Assembly: GCA_013399875.1 (NCBI GenBank)
Contig: VXAZ01004027.1
Span: 638,186 to 702,185, forward strand
DNA from: Gymnorhina tibicen
Lineage: Eukaryota; Chordata; Aves; Passeriformes; Artamidae
DNA: 64,000 bases
Direction of reading: 5' to 3'
Both the position numbers and the translations under genes were made by a program. The notes under the pieces were generated by a model that was not told the DNA's origin, made no database searches, and saw only the letters and a program-made list of their open reading frames with translations. Positions 43,511 through 56,758 of the stretch are shown here, in pieces. Position 1 is the first letter of the stretch. Each line of letters opens with the position of its first letter.

Positions 43511-46500
43511 ATTAAAGATGTTGGACAATATATGCTGGACTGCAGTGTTAACCTAATTTTTAGAATAAGCTTCTACAGTACTTCTAAGTACCATGTTAAA
43601 CTTTTTCAACAATACTTTAAAAGGGACAAAATCTTTATAACTAAACTTCTTAATAGAATTAGATTCTTTTTTTTCCCCCTAATAATAGCTTTTTTGGTTA
43701 TTTACTTTTAAAATGTCATTTAATACATTTAAAATGCCAAGTACGAGGACTTATCACCCATCTTTTTGTCAACTTGTGGTGCAGTAATCAAGGGTACCAA
43801 AAATTGTATTTTAAACCTTACATTTTTTAAAGAGTTCTTAGGTCTGCAAGGTTTAAAAGCGAAAGTTATATTGTTATGAAAACACCGTGGAAAACATATA
43901 CAAATATTTTTTAGAAGTGCATTATTCGCAATTATATTTTTTTGTTCTTCATATTCAGTAGAGCTAAGGAATTATTCTGAAGGGCTTTTTCTTTAGTCAC
44001 AAATTTTGCAAAGGAATAAGTAATAACGTGCCCATATTTATAAGAAAATTGGTATTACATGGACTTTCATTTGCCACTGGAGCTTACAAAAATCTCAGAA
44101 TTTAAAGGGAATAATGAAATCATGCACTGGCAGCAGCTGGTATGAGCACAAACATTTACCTGACTTCAAGGAGTTTTCCTTTTTCCTGAAAATGTAGAGG
44201 TAATACATGTATTATTAGGATGGGTCATTAGTGGTTTTTGCAGATAGCTGTTAGAAAGATCTCCATAGCAATTATATTTTGGAGACTGTAGGAACATATG
44301 CTATCTTACGAAAATCAGTGTTCAGAACTATACATACTGAACTCTGTACCAAGGATACATAGTGCGTAAAACCAAAACTAGACTTCATGTCATGTTTTGT
44401 TTAAATTTAGCCTAATCTGCCTTTGAGAAGATTAAGAGGCTTAAGTCATTTTAATGACTTAATGCTTACGTACATCTTTTTAACTACTTCACTGAAACAT
44501 CTTAAATCTTTCAGCTTGATTAAAGTTTTGCTTTTCAATCTCCTGAATGCAGTATCTGGCCATAGCGTAAATGTTTTGTATTTGAACACTCAGGAACTTG
44601 ATCATCTTACCTGCTTATGGTAAACATTCCAAATACTGTTGCCTTTAATTTCTTCAAAATTTATGTTTAATAGCTGTACCTTCTGAATAGAGTAAAATTA
44701 CGAGTCTTACTTCTCTGAAAGCTTTTTTTAAAGAAGGCAAGTATAGCATCACTGAATTTGAAAAGGTGACATCTGTCTTTCATGTATTTTTGCCATTTAT
44801 TCCACCTTCCACAGTTTTCTTTGTTGCACCTTTCCTTGATATGTTTTAGCTGATTCTTTAATAATTTCTATATTGGTTTTTCTGTTTCCTCACCACGGAA
44901 GAATGAATGAGAAATCAGAAGAACTCACTACTTGATTTTTTTACATAAAATCAAAAGCATCCAAAAGAAGGGAATAGAAAATAAAAACTAGAAGAAAATG
45001 GAACTTAAATGAACAGATATTAGGCCAGTGGTAATTACAGGGTGAGGGAGTTGTGGTATACTTAATAAGCAGTTCAGACTGAAAATTTATGCCAAGTAAG
45101 GAGCTATAAGAGCATTTGTAATGTAAATTTATGATCACTAAGTTTTAGTTCCTAAGATACCACACATACTTCAAATGACGTGCTTTAGCAATTTTCAATT
45201 ACAGAGCTCAGGCAAACAGACCAGGAAAAAAACATTAATCACTGCAGGATTTGCTTCACCTTAGCCAGACCATTGGCACTGAGGTACATCAACATGCTCT
45301 TCTGATCTCCTGGGTTGGAAGGCAAGAAGAGCTTCTGCTGACCTGCCCTTGGAGCACACTTAACTGCACTTCTAGGTAAACTTAACCTACTTCAAGTCTT
45401 AACACTTCTTTCTATCTGACTTGCTTGATTTTTTAGTAGGGAAAGAAAGTACATATGGGCAGTAGTGTGTGGGTTATAAAAATGATAGTTTCTACTGAAA
45501 CAATGCCATACACAACTGGTTCTTCCATTGGTGCTTCTCTGTCAGGAATTTATATGAAGGCTACAGAATATTCCCTCCTTTGTGATCCTTAACACAAATA
45601 TCTACAAAAGATAGGGGAAGTAAGGCTGGTGTTTATATTTAAATAGATGTTTTGTTTTTGTTTTTTACTTGTAGCCTACAGAAGGAGGAAATTCAGTCAG
45701 TGGCTTGACTCGAAAGCAGAAATCAACACACCCATAACATGCAACACCTGTAGTACTATCTCTATACTTCCTGTAACTCCATGGTGAAGTAATGTAAAAC
45801 ACAATAGAGGAAAGCAAAGTGAGGCATTGTAAGAGCCACTGCATATTTACAGTGAGGTGTGGAAAGAGTAATCAATTTTCATTGCAGTACTAGCACCTGG
45901 AGCAAAGCCCTAGGCAGATAAATATTTCAAGGAGTACCCACCCTTGAACTGAATACTCTCATTTTAGAATATGTGCCTTTTTTCTTTTTTAGTAATTTAG
46001 CTAAGGTGATTTCTAAAGCTAACTTAAAAAGATTTTCTTGTTCCAGGTAAGTGTCTATATAGACAATACTCAGCTCCTGAACAGACCCATTCGCTATGCA
46101 AATGACTATGTAAGATCAGGACTTTAATCCATGGATGTAATATTCATCATGATTCATAACTAAACACTGGTGAGGGATATGCTTACTGCACATTGATGGA
46201 TCATGTTGCTTCCCTTTAGCTGCTGCCTCTTTATGTTGCTGACATTTCTAAAACAGGATTACATTTGAACTTTATGTAGTGAAATAGTTAAGCAACTGCA
46301 TTCTTAATCTGTTGCCTGTGACAAGGCATCAGCAATGACAAAACCTGTTTACTACCTTTGCCATGTTAGTGGAACAACAAACATCTTTAGGGGTTGAAGA
46401 ACCTCATACGATTACCGCAGCACCCTCTTGACTAAGTTTTGTTGTGGCACTGGTAATTGATTCTTTTTTTAGTCAATACTCAATTCTTTTTTTGCTCAGC

Positions 46501-49500
46501 AGTAGGAAACTGTATTAATAATGACAATGCTAATGCAACATGTCTCTTTACAGTACAAATACTTCTGTATTTGACCCTCCCATGTTGCATCTTACTTGTG
46601 ACTGGCATTTCTCATTCTGGAGCTTGGAGATTTCTCGAACATTTCAAGTGCTGTCCTACAATTAGGAATCTCAGAGTTTCTCCTGCATGCTAATAAAGTA
46701 TGATAGAATGCTCTAGGGGTGCAGCAAAATACAGTCAGAGCCAAGGAAACATTAGTCACAAGGCCCAACCTACTTAACCTCCTTAATGGCTAACTTGGAA
46801 AAAACCCAAATGTGTATTCATGTTAATTGTGAGGATGAGTAAAGCTGCAGGAAATGATCCAAAGTAACTAAAACAGCTGAACTAATCTTCTGTTTATCTG
46901 AATCATGATAGCAATCCACTGTTTGTAGTACAAATGCCGATACTGGTATGTGCATGTGTCTTGTACTTTCAGTCCCTAAGGAAGGAACAGTATCAGGTGC
47001 TTGTTAGACACAGGTGATTGTGTGTGACATCACCACCAGCTGGCTGAAATGAAACGGAGGAAATCAGTGTGTGAAACCTCTATTGTTTCACTCACGGAAA
47101 TCTGTAAAGTTACTAGGAAGGAAAGAATAGTAAAATGGAGATTCCCTGAGGCATTAAATATGTTAGTTAACAATTCATTAAATGGAGGAACAAGAAGTGA
47201 CAAGATAGTGCTTGAACAGCAAACTCTTCAAACTATAATTCTATGACCTTTAGCAACTAACATTTAGCAGCTGATATTTTTAAGAACATAAAGCCACATG
47301 GCTGATTTGGTAATTTATTAAAAACTCATAAATAAGACCGTCTTGTGTAGTTACTCCACTGCTGCAGGCAAAGCACTTGGAAACAATTACTTTCTCCTAA
47401 CTCAAAATGAACTGACCACCACAAGAATGGATGATTTGGACGTTTTAATTAAATTCTGCTAAGGGTTTTAACATGTGTTTAGTTGTGGTTTAACAGTACG
47501 AGTACTCTGGCAGCTACACCAGCTTGTAGAGTTTGCACCCTCACCACAGTGCCTTGCTCCTCACAGTTGTGCTGATACAACTATTTGTGAATCAGATCAG
47601 GCAATTTTTCATAATTTAAGGGTTTTTCCCCCTCTAAAATAACAAAACAAGCACTTGTTGGGGTTTTTTTCCATTTTAATTTGGACCCATCTGATTCTGT
47701 TTACAGCAAAGCTACTTTATAACTAGATTATAGCACAACAGTTTGGGGGGGAGAGGGGGTTTGCAGAAAAAGGGCAGAAGAATCAGAATTTCTATCTTCG
47801 CATTCACTCAGCCAAGTTCCCTAAGTCATTGTGTCCCTCATAATAAGGCAGTGCAAGTTTCCTCCTCATCCACAGCTACGCACATGATCAAAGCACTGTC
47901 TCTCCTGGAAGAACTGTCAGCAGCGTCAACAGTCGGAGCAATAAAAAGAATGCAGAACTCCACCCTGTATACAAATCAGGAGTGACAGCTTGTGCTCCAG
48001 CAAAGGCAGAGCCTTGGTTCCTTCTTCTGGGACAGCACATCGCTTTCTCAAGTTTGTACTATCACCTAATTAATTGGGACAAATGAACAAACAAACAGGG
48101 GACAGGGAGAACCACTGGCTGATGATATCCTAATGCTCAATACTAGCAGGAAGAATACTTTTACTTATAAAGTATAAAATTGGTAGTGGTTCGTCAAATT
48201 ATATTGTTGGTTGTCAAAGAATGAAAATATGCTTAATTATTATGACCTTCTAAAGTATCCTAAAGGAATGTTTTTTAATTGATATGACCTTTAACTTTTA
48301 TATCCATGTCATGACAGTACCTTCAGTGATCTGCTGGGAGAGACAATAGAGATTTCTTCAGAGCTAATGAAGTGTGTTTGCTAGGAAATGATAATGGGGA
48401 TTATGTGGGTGGTAGAACTAGGAGCAGTATATTGAATGAATCCCATCTGTGGTGACTTCTGCCTACACAGATTTTTTTTCTGCAGTATTAGTTGTAGTCT
48501 TCATTTCTTGTTTTAACCTGTTGTGTTTAGCATGCTTTTGATAATACTAAGAATTGCTGCAATTAAGGGGGAATTCTTTAGGTATGAAGTAGAAACTGTT
48601 GTGAGGTATTTCATATGGAATGCTATGTAAACAAGCAAAATGGCAACAGCTAAACTGAAAAGAAGCAGAGTATTAGGGGAGGAAAAAGGAGGAATTAATA
48701 AAGTGGACTAGAATGTGAACAGCCATTTGATAGAGGACCAAGAATACAAGGAGGGATACCTTTTTTGGGAGAGGTCTAACCAAAAGCACTTCCACTTTTA
48801 TAATTAACTCTATTGTTTATTTTGTCTATATATATATGTCTCAAGCTATGCTTTTTTCAGCACTGTTATTGACTCTTTACTCTTGATGCTTCAGGTATAT
48901 CTTTTAATTTAGTGCAGTTGTACAGAGAAATAGCTTTGTTTAAATTCACTTGTACCTGACATTACAATTCTCTCCTTATACTCCTGATGTATTCCACATA
49001 TCACATACAGCTTGAAAAGAAAATTCTTTTGGTCTCAGTTAGGGTCTCTAGACCCTTCTTTAAAATAATTAGCTAAAATTTAAATTCTGCATTTCTTTCA
49101 GTAAGCTAAGAATTTGAGTCATAGCAATTTTAACAAAGGACCTGACTCTTGGTTTAAGTAAACACTGAGACATAACACTATTTAGCATACTTTGATTTAG
49201 GTAATTCTTTTGGCATTAGAAACTAGAAAAGGAATCTTGAAAAAATATTTTTACTTTGCTTTCAAGTTATGTATTATTAATGCTAACTATCACACCTCTT
49301 TTTAAATTAAGTCTAGTAAGTTCAACATGTACTCAGGTCTTTCTAGAAGGAAGAAGGGCAGAAGGCAAGAAAAAAAATGTTTCCCATAGGAAGTGGAAGA
49401 AATAGAAAAAAGATTCCAGTACCTTGTGCTGTAGCTTGTCCATTTACAGAATAGAAATACTGGTTTTGAATTTGAGACATAAGCAGTAGACAAACCTTTT

Positions 49501-49547
49501 AAGTAGCATCTAATCATCCCTCAGCAAGTAGGTTATTATTGGGTGTA

Positions 49548-49572
49548 CTCCTCCGTGATGAACACGGAGGAG
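49548..49572. other. Perfect 10-bp inverted repeat (hairpin)
   Basis: CTCCTCCGTG, then ATGAA, then CACGGAGGAG: a perfect 10-bp GC-rich stem with a five-base loop in AT-rich flanks. Confidence 0.9.
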
Positions 49573-50223
49573 CCTTTTAAATATTCTCAGGTTCAGCTGC
49601 ATATTATGGTATCTTCTTTGAATAAGTCAACCTAAAATAGATTCTAACACATACCAGTGATGCATTTTCTACTGTCACTATTTCTAGAGCTTTTCACTGA
49701 ATCATTTTCAATAAGGTTCCATCAATGCCCTACACAATTCATCTGTCTCTACTGTTGACATTCTTCTGTTTATGCAGCTAAGAATTGTAGTAAACCTTGT
49801 TGTAGGATCACAGCAGTAAAAATAAAAATTATTTAGAAATGTATTTCTGGAATATTGCAAAACAGGGCACTTGGAGACAGAATCAACTTGTCTCATTAAT
49901 GTTCCCTGGACTAGAACATTGTTGCTTTATGTGGAAGAGGAATATTTACAGAAACAGAAGGGATAACCTTAAGCATCAATAAGGCACAAATTCATTATTT
50001 TCATAACATGCAAAAAACATCATTGCAAATGGTAGATTACATCTGCTGGTCAGATTATCTGAGTGCAGGTGCTCTTCTATTAAAAGGCACTACCAAAATA
50101 GTGTTTGTGACTGAAAAACTTGGATTCACAATAAATTGTATACACCTGTATAGAAGACAGCCATGCTCTGATGATTTTTGGTAATCAAAAAGCCCAAAAA
50201 GTGATAATGTAAGGTGGTGGTTT

Positions 50224-50279
50224 TATATATACACATATCTATATCTATATATGTATCTCTATCTATATAGGTATAGGTG
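50224..50279. repeat. TATC/TATA-type microsatellite
   Basis: Imperfect TATATC/TATCTA units (ATATATACACATATCTATAT and onward) run to the GTATAGG near 50277. Confidence 0.85.
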
Positions 50280-51380
50280 AGAGAGTGCAGAAATGTTTTC
50301 CATAGAGATGTATGTTAAATCAGAACCTGTTTCACATCTGCAATGGTGTTTTATTTAAACAGATTCAATACTCTGTACTGTATTTTTGGGAGGAGACTTA
50401 TGTTGTGTATTCTAATCTGGAAAATCTGTGATGAGTACGTACACGAAAAAAAGGTAAAGAATGTTATTTCCATTAGTGTAGTCTTAATAACGTAGTTGTT
50501 TAAATACTACGTATAAACAGATTAGGGTTTTTTTAAATACACATTTAATTTGGTTTATAATTTTTTTCTCCTGCTCTACAGCAGAAGAGCATTCTTCTGC
50601 TCAGAGGCATGTTTTCCTCTCTAAGCCTCCTTTGCTCATCACTTTGTCAGTAATTGCTAGAAAATACCTTTCAGTATATCCCAGACTTCAGAAGTGAGCA
50701 GAGGACTTTCCCAATCTCCCCTTCATTACTAAGTCCAACAGCAGGAAGCATGAGCTTCATTACACGATACCCCTTTCATGTTTGTTCTTACTAGATCTAT
50801 TTACCTCAAGAAAGGTAATTAAGAAAAGGACAAATTCTCATAGGAGATGCACATTTCAGGTCAGGAATTACTCAGTTTGAATATTGCAGTAATACAAATC
50901 TAATATGAAAACAAACCTGCATCTGATACAGCAGTAAACATAAGAAAAGAAAGGAGACTGGTTTCAATTATATTAAATAAGTAGTTGGCCATCTAGAACA
51001 AGGGAATTATGTAGTTAATAGAAAAGTTGAAGACAACCACCCACCATTTTTGCAACATGAGGGAAAAACTAATCATGTATCACAGAATTCTGCATGAGGC
51101 TTTTAGCTGAAAGTATTTGAGATCACTTCATACAGAAATTGTTAAAAACACTTAAGTACTTAACTCACTAAGTCATGGATGAGGTACATGAGAACAATTT
51201 TAGTCTTACAGTAACAAATTAAATAGCTGGACTCAAAACATGACCCATCCTTTTTCCCCTCACATTAACCAAGTGGTACACTCAAAACACAGTAGCACAT
51301 AAAAGAGGAGTAACAAGTGAAGGATTGACTGTCCCCTTCCTAATTAATGTTTCAACTAATAACCCATCATCTGGCTCAGC

Positions 51381-51627
51381 TCAGATACTTGCACTCCTCA
51401 TAGGCATATTGAAAATCTTAAGAAGGATTTTTATAAAGAGAGCGCAAATGGCTATAAAGCCTAAGAGTACAAGCAGAGAGAACTTCTCCCAGGACATTAA
51501 AGTTCTTGTTTTCTCCATCTCTTTGCGTATAGTTAATGGCTTCATTGTTATAGGGGAGCAGATCAAGATTTTCCATCTCTTAAGATGGTGGCATGTCATC
51601 TGTCTTATAGGACTGTATCTTCTGTAG
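51381..51627 (-). pseudogene. Protein-like disrupted reading region (unrecognised)
   Basis: I do not recognise this. On the minus strand one frame starts MENLDLLPYNNEAINYTQRD and continues ENKNFNVLGE. The adjacent frame continues KFSLLVLLGFIAICALFIKI, a likely membrane segment, and stops at a TGA at 51381-51383. Read as one product it would need a frame change near 51487-51493. A stop codon precedes the first Met in the first frame. A possible acceptor TGTATTGTAG lies just upstream (about 51628). The second frame alone is open from before 51620 and could encode a small single-pass membrane peptide. It may be a decayed gene, a transposon remnant or chance. Confidence 0.25.
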
Positions 51628-54600
51628 CTACAATACAAAACAATACCTTTTAGTGTAATAATTTTACAAGAGTGGATAGCAACACGGTCCCAATGAGATC
51701 ACAGCATTTTCCACTAAGTACGTGCTTTTGCATCATGTGTATTGGATTAAGTGTACAATTTCTGTTATTGTTTAAAGAAATTACCTCTAATCCACCAAAT
51801 GCAGGGCTGGAACACATGACATACCAGACACCCAAATCCCAGGAAGTGCACACAGCTATGCTACACACACATAATGCTTCACTCCTGCTTTAATTGTTAC
51901 ACTTCTCAGAATGATGCACCGAGTGCTGGGCCATGGAAACTTCAGATCATGAGTCACCTAGTCCAGCATACGTTACTTTAGAATATTACAAGGCAGTGAT
52001 GAAAAAGTATCTTCCTCCTGTTCACGTGTCTTAAATACTGTATACCAAACAGACATCAAAGTGTTTCCTTTAGGTTAGTATTTGTAGTTTATTTATCTCT
52101 GAACAGGTTTGGTGGGGTTTGAAATGCATTGGCTGTATGTGAATTCAAGCATGGCAGCATATGACTATTGTTCAGTACGAACACTTTATTGCTGCAGCCT
52201 TAGGAAGTCAGCTTGATTCTGGAATGAAAGGCTACTTAAGGCCACAGTAACAAATTAATATACCTTTCCTTTAAATATACACTCTTACTTTACACTGTAT
52301 TTCACTAAAGATTTTAGGCTCCTGGTGTGAAACTCCCAAACTTTAGGTCTTCTTGTTTGTATCACCTGTCACACAGCACTGCACTGTAGCCACCACATTA
52401 ACTGCCTGGCAAGTTAGAAGTACTTCTGTCATTCAGCTTCTTAAATTGCTTACCTACTCAGAGCCAGTTCCTCCTGCATTACAGCAAATGCAACATACAA
52501 TTTTTGAAAGGAGAGTTGTATTCTGCAATAAAGTAATCCACTCATTCATTTAGCAAAGAGATATAATTTTCTTTTAATACACACGCACAACCCCAGTGCT
52601 CCTACCTGTACTCACTTCTAGAGATTTTATTCTACCAGTTGTAAGGGAACCCGTCTGAACTGTAGTCATCCAAAAGTCTGCTCTCTAATCAGAGCTAGTC
52701 ATCCAGGCTCCATCTTAAATCAATACAGAGATAGGCACCTTCAAAGACCAAGAGATTTAGATAGCGGGATGAGTATCATGGACGTGAATGAATTACTTGC
52801 AGAACTGCCTCTCTCCCCTCCCCGTCCCTATTTATCTGTAGAAGCAGCCTCAATGACTGATTGAAATGACACATCTAACTCCTACATTGGTAAAGTTGGA
52901 TAAGATGGATCCCACCCTAAATGTTTGACCTCTGACACTGTTGCTGGCTATAAATAGCAGTATCTGTTATTTAAAATAATACCACATGAAAAGAAAAAGT
53001 GTTACATTAATTCAGAATTATTTTCCTGTGACACCTCCAAAGCGTGAAAACATTTTCCTATGTTCTAGAAAAGCATCTTAACAAGTGAATGCAAAACTGG
53101 AAAACACTTGAATCTCAGAAGGTAGGAAAGCTCATTTTCCTCCTTTAGTCTATGCATAGAAAAGAAGTAGGAGAGATTCAGACATACTAGTTTTTAAATT
53201 TTTAAAAACATCTCCATTTGAAAATCTTGCTAGAAGATACTTAGAAAACCCAAGTAGGATTTGGAATTACAGCAGGAGTGCTCCTAAAAATTTCATTAGT
53301 CTCCCACCTGTATCTTTGGGAATTTCTGCTTGTCGTAAGAAGAATGATGATCAAATAAGAGGCCTGGCAATTTATTAACAGCAGTTAAAACCCCCTTTTC
53401 CAAGAAACCTAGGTTAAATACACACCATGTTTTGGTCATTTTTGTCTATGTACCCATAAAGTCCCAAGTGTTTTAACAAAACACTAGAAGACAGTTTATG
53501 CATTTCAGTCAAATTTCAGTTTCTTGGTAAATAAGACTTCTGCACATCTCAAAAACTCACCATACCATGAACAATAAGCACTAATTCTTAATTTTTTTAT
53601 ATATTGTTATTTGAATAAATGTCTGTTAAGCTGTAGTGGTTTCAATTTGCAAAGTTAAATAGAATTGCTGGGTTTTCTTAAGAACCAAGAGAAGAATAAA
53701 AGGTATTTGTATAACATGTTTTAATACTTACACCAACAAATAAGCACAAACCCTTTCCTTTAGAAAGAGGTCAACAAAATTAGAACACCTTTCACAAAGG
53801 AAGCGGATTTGGAAGCAAATAATTTGGGTTTAGTACCTCTGGCTTTATCTGCTTCCATAACCAAATTCTCTTCCCTTATCTTCTTAGGCGTTCCCCAAAT
53901 CCTGACTGCTTTCATTCAGTTATCCAAGAAAGGCAACTAAAATGAAGATATCACTGGCCCCTTGGGCCAAGCACCATAATTTCAACAAAATTGGACCAGT
54001 CATTTGGTACGGAAATGCATGGGCAATGGGGAAAAAAAATTTATATTATGATAAGTGACTATCTTTCTGCCCATAGTAGAGAGATTTCTGTTATAACTTG
54101 GAATCAAAAAATTTTATAAAGGCTGCTTTGTCTCTTGACTGCTAAGAGAGTGGTTTCCCAAAAAGATGTGGGAGAAGTGTTAAATAATTTCCCATGCTGC
54201 AGGTAGAATTTTAAGTCTTATAAATAAATATTGGTTAATATTTTTTTTCTTTCCTCATTTCTATAGGAAAATGGAGATAGGAAGAGATGAGGCAAGTGGT
54301 GTTTTCAAGGGAAGCAGAAATAGGAGTAGGAGCAGACTTGCATATAAAGTACATACTCTACCTTTTGAAGACATTTCCTCCCAGCCCTCGGTATCCAGTC
54401 TGTCTGGTTGCTGCATTGGCTGAACCTTCATCTGCCAAAAGCAACACAGTGTCGACAAACTTTTATACTACAGGCCATTGTTCCAACAGAGGAGTTGCGT
54501 GGAGGAGTGTCTGCATCCCCGGCAATTGTCTACATCATATTCTCCCATTTTTCATTTTGTAGGCATTCCTGCTGTTGCAGTGGAAAAGCAATAGTGGGAT

Positions 54601-56671
54601 AATATTTACAGTGCTTTATTTTTTATTATTATTCACTGAATACAGGGAAAAGTCAGCTATCAAGTAGACCTGAAAAAAAAATACAGACCATCGTTCAAGA
54701 ATTGCTGGCAATGAAAATAAACCTGGCTAATGAGAAAGAGTAATTTTTATAGAATAAGGGTGACAAAAGGTGCACAATTCCCTTGTTGTTAAAATTAGAA
54801 TTTTAGAATTTCTAGTTTGTTAAAATTAGAATTACTATAAGTAGTAAGAGGACAAGTAAATTTCTACTCACTGTTACTATTTTGTTGATTAAAGTTCAAT
54901 ATGAATTTGATGAAGATAAATGACTCGCCCCTATTTTTTAAGACAGATGACTATGAGCATTTTAGAGCCTGTTTTATTCAGGTCAGCCTAGTTGCAGGGT
55001 TAATATTCTTCTGCGTAGATCTGGGAATTGTCTGTGGGGTTTGAAGTACCATAGTCTAACCTATTTCCAAACTTCATGTGTGAGGTGGAATCACAGTCTA
55101 CAAGAACCTGAGGATGATAATAGTGTGATTGCTAGCAAGTAGCACTCCAATTAGTACTTGCAAAATAATGTTACTGGCAAAGTACTATCTTGTGATGCTA
55201 ATACATTTTCCTTATAGGACCACTTCAGTAAAAGAGGCAGAGGCTTTGACCTGTCACAAAGCTGACACCAGAGCCTGCAAATGTACCGAGAAGGATACAC
55301 AGCGAAATCTTAAGCATGTATCTATTAAGATAATTTACTCAATTATCTGTTACAGAATCTTACATGAATAGGGTATGCTTACCGTACAGGCTCATACATT
55401 GAGATTATTATGCTATTATCACTTACCCTGAAAGACTTACACAAACATTATCTAAGCTCCTCAAAAACGTGCCAAGTTAACATTTTTTTCCACTCCTAGC
55501 TGAGATCTGTCGCGGTGTTCTGCAAATAAAGTAACAAAGACTGGAAACCAGCCATTTTCAGAAACAGTTGGAGCACTGGGTAGGTCCATGTATGCTGTAG
55601 ATTAGGATTTAAGACTCACAGCAATATGAAATTTGTCTACATTGGGTGTGTTGCAGTACTAACATATGGTGATGTTTTGACTTCTAGATGAGCTTGGCTT
55701 CTTCCAAGCTGTTAACTTTCATCTTGCTGTTGTAACTCTACAGAATGAGAGACCAGAAAATGAAGGAAATTGAACCTTACTTTCGAACACGAGACCAGAT
55801 CTCATGAGTCTGACATCAGGACAAAAATACCTTCCCCTCCTGCTGCTAAGCAGAATTTTGTAGATCAGGCAGATTTCACAAGGAAGGGACGGTGGAAGGA
55901 AGGTGACGCTAAACATGACGCTATCCAAGGTGTATTTCGTTAGACCAGGACAAGCTGTTGGGAAGCGACCTCATATCACAGGCACGGGAGACCACCGACC
56001 CCCGTCTTACCGCCCAGCTCCCCCCGCACGCCCAGCGGGTCGCGGGCAGCTACAGCGGCGGGCCCGGCCGGGCCGGGTCGGGCGGAGCCTCCCCGCATTC
56101 CCCGCATTCCGGGGGCTGAGAGCGCCCGGGGCCGCTACCCCTTCCTCCACCACCCGGGCCCGGGGGCAATCGGTCCCGGGCAGCCCGCCCAGAGGAGGCG
56201 GTGCCCGCCGCGGCCCGGCCCGGGGGCAGGGCGGCAGAGCGCCGGGAGGAGGAGGAGGTCGGACCCGGGAAGAACCAGCGGGGCGAGGCTCACGCTCAGC
56301 ACGGCGCTGGGGGAGCGAGAGGGTCCCGGTGGGGACGGGAAGCGGGTGCGGATCCCGGTCCCGCATTCCCGGCCCGGCCCGGCGGTCACGTGCGGTCCCG
56401 GAGCGCCTCCCCGCGCGGCCCCGCCCCGGCAAGGAGGCGGTGGCGGGGGTTAACCCGTGGCGGGGCGGCGCGGGCGGAGCGGAGCAGAGCAGGAAGCGCC
56501 CGGGGAGGGAGGCGGGAGAGGCGGCCGTGCTCCGGAGGAGGAGGAAGGGGGTTGGGAGCCCGGCCGCCGTCGCCGCCTTCGCCTCTTCCTTCCGCCCGCT
56601 GCGCGGAGCGAGGCGCGCGGGAGGCACCTGTCACAGCCGCCAGGGCGAGCGCGGCGTCCTCCGCGGTGAGA

Positions 56672-56698
56672 GGCGGCGGCGGCGGTGGCGGCGGCGGC
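56672..56698 (+). repeat. (GGC)n in PPP1R13B 5' UTR
   Basis: Nine GGC-type triplets with one GGT interruption lie about 50 bases before the presumed start codon. Confidence 0.85.
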
Positions 56699-56749
56699 AG
56701 GAGAGGCCCGGCACGGCTCGGCGGGCCCGGCGCGGGGAAGGCTGCGGAG

Positions 56750-56758
56750 ATGATGCCG
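56750..56758 (+). CDS. PPP1R13B: PPP1R13B (ASPP1), first coding exon end (Met-Met-Pro)
   Basis: ASPP1 is an ankyrin/SH3 protein that binds p53 family members and protein phosphatase 1. The only coding bases seen are ATGATGCCG followed by the strong donor GTGAGTG (56759 on). ASPP1 proteins begin MMPMILTVF, so an exon break after MMP in phase 0 fits the next exon starting at ATG-Ile-Leu. The call rests on three things: this short match, the CpG island promoter, and the position and orientation downstream of ATP5MJ, as in human 14q32.33. There is no in-frame ATG upstream: the frame is open because of GC richness but lacks ATG codons. Exon 2 was not found up to position 64000. The call is plausible but rests on very little coding sequence. 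Confidence 0.8.

Larger units (their letters stand above)
43511..55979. other. 12.4 kb intergenic region between ATP5MJ and PPP1R13B
   Basis: Mostly AT-rich sequence with no confident gene. It contains a perfect hairpin (49548-49572), a TATC/TATA microsatellite (50224-50279), a TA run near 48826-48838, a short direct duplication near 54780-54835 and the protein-like minus-strand region at 51381-51627. No other repeat was recognised with confidence. Confidence 0.65.
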
